This document shows, one piece after another, positions 7,473 through 13,331 of a stretch of 14,225 bases of DNA (the stretch's first letter is position 1; the number at the start of each line of letters is the position of its first letter). The stretch is from Paludibacter sp. (GTDB taxonomy: Bacteria > Bacteroidota > Bacteroidia > Bacteroidales > Paludibacteraceae), in NCBI GenBank assembly GCA_018054805.1, contig JAGPIU010000008.1:1-14225 (forward strand), read 5' to 3'. The position numbers and the translations under genes were made by a program. The notes under the pieces were generated by a model. It ran no database searches. It was not told the DNA's origin and worked only from the letters and a program-made list of their open reading frames with translations.

Positions 7473-8570
7473 TCACTTCCCGAAATACTTCTCAAGCAAC
7501 TCATGGGCAGCCACAAAAGAGCTGATTTCGTTCGAGAGAATACGGTTTTCGTATTGCGTCAGCAGGTTTTTAATTTCGTTGTTATGATAAAAATTTGAGC
7601 GAAGTGCTTCGTTGATCGATTCGTACATCCAGTATTTCGACTGCGAATTGCGTTTGTGCGCAAAATAACCATTCGTTTTGCTAAAATGCACATAACGCTC
7701 AACCATTTCCCACACTTTGTCGATGCCCGAATTTTCAATCGCCGAACAGGTTACCACATCGGGAATCCAACCTGATTCAGGCGCAGGAAACAAATGCAGG
7801 GCATTTTTAAACTGAACACGCGCCACATTGGCTTTATCCACATTGTTTCCATCGCATTTGTTTATCGCAATTCCGTCGGCCATTTCCATAATGCCACGTT
7901 TTATTCCCTGCAATTCATCGCCTGTGCCGGCCAACTGAATCAGCAAAAAGAAATCGACCATCGAATGAACAGCTGTTTCCGACTGGCCCACTCCCACTGT
8001 TTCCACAAATACTGTATCGAAACCGGCAGCTTCGCAAAGCACAATGCTTTCGCGCGTTTTGCGGGCCACACCACCCAGTGAACCCGCCGATGGTGAAGGA
8101 CGGATAAATGCATTTTTAGCCACCGAAAGTTCTTCCATGCGGGTTTTATCGCCCAGAATACTACCTTTTGAGCGCTCGCTGCTCGGGTCGATGGCCAGCA
8201 CAGCCAGTTTTCGACCCTGACGTACCAAATGCATGCCAAGCGCTTCGATAAAAGTACTTTTTCCTGCTCCCGGAACACCCGTTATTCCCAGTCGGGTAGC
8301 TTTGCCGGCATGAGGCAAACATTTTTCAATTACCTTCTGGGCAATTTCCTGATGCTCGGGCAACGAACTTTCGACCAGCGTTACAGCCTGGCTTAATATT
8401 GAAATATCACCACGCAAAATACCTTCCGCATACTCGTCGACACTATAATTGCGACGTTTGCGGCGTGCCTGCTGATAAGGATTGACTGTTGGAACCGACT
8501 CCACACCTCCGTTTACCGTTAGAGCTTTGTACGAAGGATCGTTCTCGGGATGATCGTGTTGATAATGCAC
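7473..8570 (-). CDS. meaB: methylmalonyl-CoA mutase-associated GTPase MeaB
   Basis: The 365-residue protein is a G3E-type P-loop GTPase of the MeaB/ArgK family. Walker A is GVPGAGKS (98-105), followed by IDPSSERSKGSILGDKTRM (127-145), RPSPSAGSLGGVA (157-169), the switch segment ETVGVGQSE (190-198) and the base-recognition motif NKCD (237-240, usually NKAD or NKSD). MeaB gates cofactor loading and protects B12-dependent methylmalonyl-CoA mutase in the cytosol, so the cell probably interconverts succinyl-CoA and methylmalonyl-CoA. The start is GTG at 8570: an in-frame stop lies five codons upstream and the next Met is inside the GTPase domain. The first 40 or so residues are a polar extension before the conserved YSVDEYAEGILRGD segment. 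No mutase subunit genes are adjacent in this window, although meaB often neighbours them. A terminator-like hairpin upstream separates it from the DUF1573 gene. Confidence 0.95.
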   Translation of the reverse strand: MHYQHDHPENDPSYKALTVNGGVESVPTVNPYQQARRKRRNYSVDEYAEGILRGDISILSQAVTLVESSLPEHQEIAQKVIEKCLPHAGKATRLGITGVPGAGKSTFIEALGMHLVRQGRKLAVLAIDPSSERSKGSILGDKTRMEELSVAKNAFIRPSPSAGSLGGVARKTRESIVLCEAAGFDTVFVETVGVGQSETAVHSMVDFFLLIQLAGTGDELQGIKRGIMEMADGIAINKCDGNNVDKANVARVQFKNALHLFPAPESGWIPDVVTCSAIENSGIDKVWEMVERYVHFSKTNGYFAHKRNSQSKYWMYESINEALRSNFYHNNEIKNLLTQYENRILSNEISSFVAAHELLEKYFGK

Positions 8571-8580
8571 TTTGATAATA

Positions 8581-8620
8581 TTTTAAAACAAAAGCCAGAA
8601 AAGAAATCTATTCCCGGCTT
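8581..8620 (-). terminator. probable intrinsic terminator of the DUF1573 gene
   Basis: On the minus strand AAGCCGGGAA pairs over about 10 bp (two G-U pairs) with TTTTCTGGCTT around an 8-base loop, and the T-rich TTGTTTT follows. It lies about 105 bases past the DUF1573 stop and just before the meaB start, which suggests meaB is transcribed separately or by read-through. No TAnnTTTG box for meaB is visible in the 10 bases left between the hairpin and the GTG. Confidence 0.55.
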
Positions 8621-8725
8621 CTGTATAAATGATTAGTAATTGTAGAAATTCACTTTCCTGATTTATGCAAATTTGCCTTTATTTAAACTCAGGAAATTTA
8701 TTTTTAAAGCCTTATTTTAAATGCT

Positions 8726-9808
8726 TTACTTCTGCACTTTCCAGTTCAACACCAACACTATAAATGAATTATCGGGGTCGTTGGTTTGCACAGTGATTGT
8801 TTTTTTGTAATCACCTACAGGCAGCGTTTTCGAATTCAGTTCGGCCACCAGCTCAGCTGTTTTGCCTGAACCAACAGTCAGTTTAGCCGGGCGGATTACC
8901 AGTTCTTTATTGTTGTTTACCACTCTGCGGATTTCGAGCGCATTTGTTCCCTTGTTGCTGAAACGGAAACGAGCTGCTTTTTTAGTACCCTGTTTTACTG
9001 TGCCCATATCGATGTTACGGGTATTTGTTTCAAGAATCGGTGCTTTGCGGCGTTGGTCAAGTGTCAGTTTGCTGAAATCCTCAATTACATTGGCAAACAC
9101 TTTAAGCTGATAATCGGCCGAGAACACTCTCTTGTTGTTGATTACCACAAATACATCGTCGACCACAGGTCCCCACAATGCACATTTATTTGAATTGAAA
9201 GTAAAAGTAATGGTGCCCTGCTGACCTGCTGCAAGCGTTTCAGGCTCAACTTTAGCACTTAAATGACCGGGAAGATTCTCAATTACAGGTTTAATACTGC
9301 TGCGACCTTCGTTTTTTACTTCAATAACGCGATTCTGACTTTTACCCTTGTCAACATTATTCATCTGAACCACTTTGGTTTTCAGTTTCAAATCGCCCAT
9401 TGCTACTGGATAAGGATTTGCTGGTGAAGAGTTAACAGGTATCACATCACCTTTTATCAATAAAGTTACCTGCTCTTCGGTGGCATTGGAGCTTACATTG
9501 ATAGTTTTAGTAAAAACACCCGGACGTCCGGCTGGGTTGTACGACACGGTGATTGATCCACTCTTACCCGGCTCAATGGGCTGACGGGTCCATGTAGGCG
9601 TGGTGCAACCACACGAAGCCTGCACGCGACTTACTACTAAAGGACCGTTTCCGGTATTTTTAAAAACAAATTCATAAGTGGCTTTTCCATCCGACTCATT
9701 GATTTGACCAAAATCGTGGGTTTTCTTTTCGAAAGTAATTACTGCCTTTTGGGCAAACATTATTCCTGTAAAAAGCAGTAGTACTGCTACAAAACTTAAT
9801 TTCTTCAT
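8726..9808 (-). CDS. secreted DUF1573 protein with three Ig-like domains
   Basis: The 360-residue protein starts with a signal peptide (KK, hydrophobic core, likely cleavage after FA at residue 19). Residues about 25-120 are a clear DUF1573 domain: HDFGQI, FKNTGNGPLVVSRVQASCGCT with Cys66 and Cys68, and RPGVFTKTINVSSN. A middle segment (about 130-250) keeps the beta-rich texture with weak similarity. Residues about 262-360 repeat the pattern (NIDMGTVKQGT, RFRFSNKGTNALEIRRV, PVGDYKKTITVQTNDPDN) but have lost the CGC motif. DUF1573 proteins are common in Bacteroidota and have no settled function; the fold resembles HYDIN/ASPM-type Ig domains. The location is probably periplasm or cell surface. 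The gene has its own TAnnTTTG promoter and a downstream hairpin, so it is likely a single-gene unit. Confidence 0.88.
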   Translation of the reverse strand: MKKLSFVAVLLLFTGIMFAQKAVITFEKKTHDFGQINESDGKATYEFVFKNTGNGPLVVSRVQASCGCTTPTWTRQPIEPGKSGSITVSYNPAGRPGVFTKTINVSSNATEEQVTLLIKGDVIPVNSSPANPYPVAMGDLKLKTKVVQMNNVDKGKSQNRVIEVKNEGRSSIKPVIENLPGHLSAKVEPETLAAGQQGTITFTFNSNKCALWGPVVDDVFVVINNKRVFSADYQLKVFANVIEDFSKLTLDQRRKAPILETNTRNIDMGTVKQGTKKAARFRFSNKGTNALEIRRVVNNNKELVIRPAKLTVGSGKTAELVAELNSKTLPVGDYKKTITVQTNDPDNSFIVLVLNWKVQK

Positions 9809-9857
9809 ATGCTGTATGTTTTTTATAAACGTTTATTGAAAAAATAATTGTGACTTG

Positions 9858-9865
9858 CAAAAATA
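9858..9865 (-). promoter_or_regulatory. TAnnTTTG -7 box of the DUF1573 gene
   Basis: On the minus strand the sequence is TATTTTTG, followed by CA, a complete match to the -7 consensus, about 50 bases upstream of the ATG at 9808. The predicted leader is about 40 bases. A -33 TTG at normal spacing is not evident. Confidence 0.55.
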
Positions 9866-9986
9866 TAAAAATTGTACGGCTTATCCATTGCTTTAAAAAA
9901 ATATCTGCTTAATAAAAGTTAACCACGGAAAACAGTATTTACACACTACATTCTTCTGACTTCTAATATAATTGCTAAAAAATTCT

Positions 9987-9994
9987 TATTTTTG
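9987..9994 (+). promoter_or_regulatory. TAnnTTTG -7 box of the amidohydrolase gene
   Basis: TATTTTTG, followed by CG, matches the -7 consensus and lies 25 bases before the ATG at 10020. The transcript would start near 10000. It is part of a divergent promoter region shared with the DUF1573 gene; the two boxes lie about 120 bases apart. Confidence 0.55.
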
Positions 9995-10019
9995 CGACTT
10001 GATAATAACATGGTATGTA

Positions 10020-11204
10020 ATGAAAGCACATATTCAGAAGATTTTAAATCAGCAAAAGGAATTTATCCGCAACACCTACAGGCATTTGCACGCTCACCCC
10101 GAACTTTCGTTTGAGGAACATGAAACAGCAGCATTTATTTGCCGTCAGTTGGAGAACATGCAAATACCGTACCGTTCGGGAATTGCGGGCACAGGCATTC
10201 TGGCACGTATCGAAGGTCGAAATCCGGAGAAACGCTGCATAGCTTTGCGCGCCGACATGGATGCGTTGCCTGTGTGCGAAAATGTAAACATTGACTGGAA
10301 ATCGAAAAACGAAAATGTGATGCATGCCTGCGGTCACGATGCGCATACTGCCTGCTTGCTGGGCGCTGCCGCTGTTCTCAACGAAATACGAAACGATTTT
10401 GAAGGTACACTATTGCTTGTATTTCAACCGGGCGAAGAAAAAGCTCCCGGTGGTGCACGACTTATGCTCGAAGCCGGCATTTTTGATGACTACAAGCCTG
10501 AACTTATTATTGCACAACATGTTTCGGTAGATTTCCCCACAGGCACAATGGCCTTTTTGCCCGGAAAAATCATGGCTTCGGCCGACGAGGTACACGTAAA
10601 AGTAAAAGGGAAAGGTGGTCATGGCGCCTTGCCACATCTTGTGAACGATACAGTGCTGGCTACAGCGCAAACGCTGGTGTCGCTTCAGCAGGTGAAAAGC
10701 CGGCTTTGTCACCCGCTAACGCCCATGGTGCTTACTTTCGGAAAACTTATTGCCGGAGGCGCTCAGAATATTATTCCGCACGAAGTTCAGCTTTCGGGCA
10801 CTTTCCGTACTTTCGACGAAGAATGGCGACACGAAGCGCTCGCACATATCCGGCGTATTATTACCGAAACCACATCTGCCTATGGCTGCACAGCCGATAT
10901 CGACATTCCGGATGGATATCCATGTGTGGTAAATGATTTGGAAATTACGCAAAAATCCCGTGCTTTTGCCGAAGAATGGGTTGGAAAGGAAAATACCCTG
11001 ACCCTCGAACCCCGAATGACTTCAGAGGATTTTGCATTTTTCTCGCAAAAATATCCTGCCACTTTTTATCGCTTTGGCGTGAAAGGAGAAATAAATGCCG
11101 ATTCGGGCGGTTTGCACAGTGCAACTTTTCGAATCGACGAAGAAGCCCTGCAAACCGGAGCCGGAGGAATGGCGTGGCTGGCGTACAGTTTTTTGAAGAT
11201 TTGA
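10020..11204 (+). CDS. M20D family amidohydrolase (N-acyl-amino-acid or IAA-amino-acid hydrolase-like)
   Basis: The 394-residue protein is a cytosolic zinc-type M20 peptidase of the HipO/ILR1 group. In order: LHAHPELSFEEHETA (23-37), ALRADMDALP (75-84), HACGHDAH (102-109), FQPGEEKAPGGA (135-146), the dimerisation domain starting near GKGGHGALPH (197-206), MTSEDFAFF (333-341) and SGGLHS (362-367). C104, H106, E140, H167 and H366 correspond to the metal ligands of the M20D subfamily. Known members hydrolyse N-acyl amino acids such as hippurate or indole-acetyl amino acids; the substrate here is open. An in-frame TTG at 9972 would add 16 residues, but that start lies upstream of the -7 promoter box, and ATG 10020 places conserved sequence at the usual distance. 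The final four codons (FLKI) and the stop come from a TTTGAAGATTTGA repeat that continues downstream. Confidence 0.92.
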   Translation: MKAHIQKILNQQKEFIRNTYRHLHAHPELSFEEHETAAFICRQLENMQIPYRSGIAGTGILARIEGRNPEKRCIALRADMDALPVCENVNIDWKSKNENVMHACGHDAHTACLLGAAAVLNEIRNDFEGTLLLVFQPGEEKAPGGARLMLEAGIFDDYKPELIIAQHVSVDFPTGTMAFLPGKIMASADEVHVKVKGKGGHGALPHLVNDTVLATAQTLVSLQQVKSRLCHPLTPMVLTFGKLIAGGAQNIIPHEVQLSGTFRTFDEEWRHEALAHIRRIITETTSAYGCTADIDIPDGYPCVVNDLEITQKSRAFAEEWVGKENTLTLEPRMTSEDFAFFSQKYPATFYRFGVKGEINADSGGLHSATFRIDEEALQTGAGGMAWLAYSFLKI

Positions 11205-11256
11205 AAAATTTGAAGATTTGAAAATCCGCCACGGCGGACAAGTTTTGAAGATTTGA
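11192..11256. repeat. TTTGAAGATTTGA repeat cluster with embedded GC hairpin
   Basis: Three exact copies of TTTGAAGATTTGA lie at 11192-11204, 11209-11221 and 11244-11256. Between the second and third is a perfect dyad, TCCGCC (11225-11230) and GGCGGA (11233-11238), which folds with a CACG tetraloop. The first copy overlaps the last codons and the TGA stop of the amidohydrolase gene. The unit is a compound sequence, since TTTGAAGA and TTTGA are themselves related. It may be a dispersed genomic repeat, and the hairpin could help end transcription, though only a short T run (TTTT, 11243-11246) follows. Confidence 0.75.
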
Positions 11257-11298
11257 GAAAACTACAACCAACAATCGACGTATAAACTATCTGTCTTT

Positions 11299-11306
11299 TA
11301 TCTTTA
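11299..11306 (+). promoter_or_regulatory. weak candidate -7 box for the serine hydrolase operon
   Basis: TATCTTTA matches TAnnTTTG except at the last base and lies 11 bases before the ATG at 11318, which would leave almost no leader. No -33 element is evident. It is the only promoter-like sequence in this 113-base spacer. Confidence 0.25.
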
Positions 11307-11317
11307 TTCTAAAAAAA

Positions 11318-12595
11318 ATGAAAAAATCAATTCTGATTATCCTGATTGCAGTTATTTGCATCAATGTATTTGCGGGAGATAAAAAACCGCAGAAATTCAG
11401 TTACCCATCAAAAGTGCCTGCCACATTCGATGCAAGCCGCCTGAGTCGTGTCGATTCGGTTTTGAACCGCTTGGTAGCCGATGGAGTTATACCACACGCA
11501 GTTACATTTGTGGCGCACAAAGGCAAAGTGGTACATCACAAAGCTTATGGCAAACAGGATATTGAAAAAAACATTCCCTGCCAAACAAATAATATTTTCA
11601 GAATGGCTTCGCAAACAAAAGCCATTACCGCCACAGCCATTCTTACGCTTTTCGAAGAAGGCAAAATAATGCTCGACGATCCTGTGAAGAAATACATTCC
11701 TGAGTTCTCAAATCCACAAGTGCTAGTCGACTTCAATCCTGCCGACAGTTCCTATACCACACGCCCAGCCAAACGCGACATAACCATCCGGCATTTGCTG
11801 ACACATACAGCCGGCATTTCGTACGGAAATGACAAAACGCGAAAAATATACGACAAAGCAGGCGTTCCGCTTTCGCCCATGATGTCCGACGGCGACATTA
11901 CGCTTGGCGAGGCTGTGCGCCGAGTAGCCAAATGTCCACTGCAACACGATCCGGGCGAAGCTTTTACTTATGGCATGAGCACAGATGTACTCGGCGCTGT
12001 AATTGAGGAAGTCTCGGAAATGCCGGTAGGTGAATACTTCAGAATTAAAATTTTTGAACCACTGGGAATGAAAGATACTTATTTCCATTTGCCAGAAAAC
12101 AAACAACAACGCATTGTGACGCTTTACGAAAAGCCAACGCCAAATGCCACATTTAAGCGTAACGAAAAAGCAAATGGTATGTATCAGAGTTTTGCTTATG
12201 CCGGTGCTAAAAAATTCTGTAGCACAGGCGCGGGACTTACCGGCACCATCGAAGATTATGCGAAACTTTGCCAAATGCTCCTGAACGAAGGTGAGTTTAA
12301 CGGCAAAAGAATTCTGGGACGCAAAACTGTGGAAATGATGCGCAAAAATGCAGTAGGCGATTTGCGTGGCGAAATTGGTTTTGGACTGGCCTTCGACGAT
12401 TATCGCGCACAGTTCAGTCACCGTTCCATACTTTCGGAAGGTTCGCTTCGCTGGGGTGGCTGGTTTGGAACCGATTATGTGATTGATCCGAACGAAGAGC
12501 TGATCATGTTGTTTTATATCAATGTAGAGCCTTTCAATCCCGGTTTCGACATGAAAGTGCTTTTTCACAACCTTGTTTATCAGGCTTTAAAATAA
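11318..12595 (+). CDS. secreted serine hydrolase, beta-lactamase/penicillin-binding-like family
   Basis: The 425-residue protein has a signal peptide with probable cleavage after FA at residue 19; C14 lacks a proper lipobox, so a lipoprotein is unlikely. The class C beta-lactamase fold is marked by SQTK (S98 nucleophile, K101) in the segment FRMASQTKAITATAI, by HLLTHTAGISYG (159-170), and by the tyrosine Y218 in PGEAFTYGMSTDVLG. The third active-site segment is near WGGWFGTDY, not a canonical KTG, as in many esterase-type members. The family includes D-aminopeptidases, esterases and carboxypeptidases; the substrate is unknown, and resistance to beta-lactams should not be inferred. The protein probably works in the periplasm. 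The next gene starts 13 bases after the stop, so the two are likely co-transcribed. Confidence 0.9.
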   Translation: MKKSILIILIAVICINVFAGDKKPQKFSYPSKVPATFDASRLSRVDSVLNRLVADGVIPHAVTFVAHKGKVVHHKAYGKQDIEKNIPCQTNNIFRMASQTKAITATAILTLFEEGKIMLDDPVKKYIPEFSNPQVLVDFNPADSSYTTRPAKRDITIRHLLTHTAGISYGNDKTRKIYDKAGVPLSPMMSDGDITLGEAVRRVAKCPLQHDPGEAFTYGMSTDVLGAVIEEVSEMPVGEYFRIKIFEPLGMKDTYFHLPENKQQRIVTLYEKPTPNATFKRNEKANGMYQSFAYAGAKKFCSTGAGLTGTIEDYAKLCQMLLNEGEFNGKRILGRKTVEMMRKNAVGDLRGEIGFGLAFDDYRAQFSHRSILSEGSLRWGGWFGTDYVIDPNEELIMLFYINVEPFNPGFDMKVLFHNLVYQALK

Positions 12596-12608
12596 TAAAA
12601 ATAAAAAC

Positions 12609-13271
12609 ATGTCAGAGAAAAATCAACCCCGTATAGCATTAATCATTGGCTCCACCGGAATGGTGGGTCGTGAACTTGTAAAGCAACTTTGCGATGCTAC
12701 TGAATACGATCAAATAGTTTCTTTTGTACGACGTCCGTCAGGTTTCAGCCATTCAAAACTAAAGGAACATGTAGTGAATTTCGATCAGCCCGAAAGCTGG
12801 AAAGAACTACTGAAAGGCGATGTACTTTTTTCGTGCATGGGCACAACGCTTGCTGCTGCAGGTTCGAAAGCCAATCAATATAAAGTGGATTTTACCTATC
12901 AGTTCGAAACAGCCCGAATGGCTGCCGAAAACAAAGTTCCTGTGTATGTATTGGTTTCATCCACAGGTGCAAATGCAAAATCGGCGCTATTTTATCCCCA
13001 AATAAAAGGGCAACTCGACGAAGCAGTGCAAAAATTAAGTTTTAAATCAGTTCAGATACTACGTCCGGGGCAATTGTATGGCGACAGAATTCAAAAGCGT
13101 ACTGCTGAGGCTATAGCTGTGAAAATCATGTTTTTTATGAATAAAACCGGACTTTTCAGAAAGTACAAACCCATTCATTCGGCAGAAGTGGCCCGGGCCA
13201 TGATTAACGTAACAAATAAAAGCGGCATAAACATATTTACTCTGAACGAATTATTCAAACTACTAAAGTAA
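12609..13271 (+). CDS. NAD(P)-binding Rossmann-fold oxidoreductase (atypical SDR, HTATIP2-like)
   Basis: The 220-residue protein opens with a nucleotide-binding loop GSTGMVG (14-20) after a beta strand (ALII). VRRPS (40-44) follows the second strand, where cofactor choice is set, and the Arg residues favour NADP but do not prove it. FSCMGTTLAAAGSK (74-87), VLVSSTGA (114-121) and YPQIK (129-133, a YxxxK catalytic pair) follow, then ILRPGQLYG (150-158). This order is that of atypical short-chain dehydrogenases related to HTATIP2/TIP30. The substrate is unknown. It is shorter than full extended SDRs and ends without a large substrate domain. The 13-base gap to the serine hydrolase suggests a two-gene operon, although the partner is exported and this one is cytosolic, so a shared pathway is not obvious. 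A 12-bp hairpin starts two bases past the stop. Confidence 0.85.
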   Translation: MSEKNQPRIALIIGSTGMVGRELVKQLCDATEYDQIVSFVRRPSGFSHSKLKEHVVNFDQPESWKELLKGDVLFSCMGTTLAAAGSKANQYKVDFTYQFETARMAAENKVPVYVLVSSTGANAKSALFYPQIKGQLDEAVQKLSFKSVQILRPGQLYGDRIQKRTAEAIAVKIMFFMNKTGLFRKYKPIHSAEVARAMINVTNKSGINIFTLNELFKLLK

Positions 13272-13272
13272 G

Positions 13273-13303
13273 TACTGTGCTTTTGCCACAAAAAAGCATA
13301 GTA
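13273..13303 (+). terminator. 12-bp hairpin after the oxidoreductase gene
   Basis: TACTGTGCTTTT (13273-13284) pairs with AAAAGCATAGTA (13292-13303) over 12 bp including one G-U pair, with a 7-base loop. Its position directly behind the stop codon fits a terminator. The following TTGCATC is a poor U tract, so it may instead protect the 3' end of the mRNA or terminate inefficiently ahead of the receptor gene. Confidence 0.5.
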
Positions 13304-13331
13304 TTGCATCAAATAACTTAAAAACCATAAA

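Noticed and set aside
11723..12568. 281-codon antisense frame opposite the serine hydrolase gene
   Set aside because: The sense frame has the S-x-x-K and HTAG motifs. The antisense product has an odd Cys/His/Phe-rich composition and no start context or promoter.
11318..12595. Reading the serine hydrolase as a beta-lactamase resistance gene
   Set aside because: The fold is shared with esterases and peptidases, the third motif is not KTG, and the genomic setting has no AmpR-like regulator. Only the broad family is supported.
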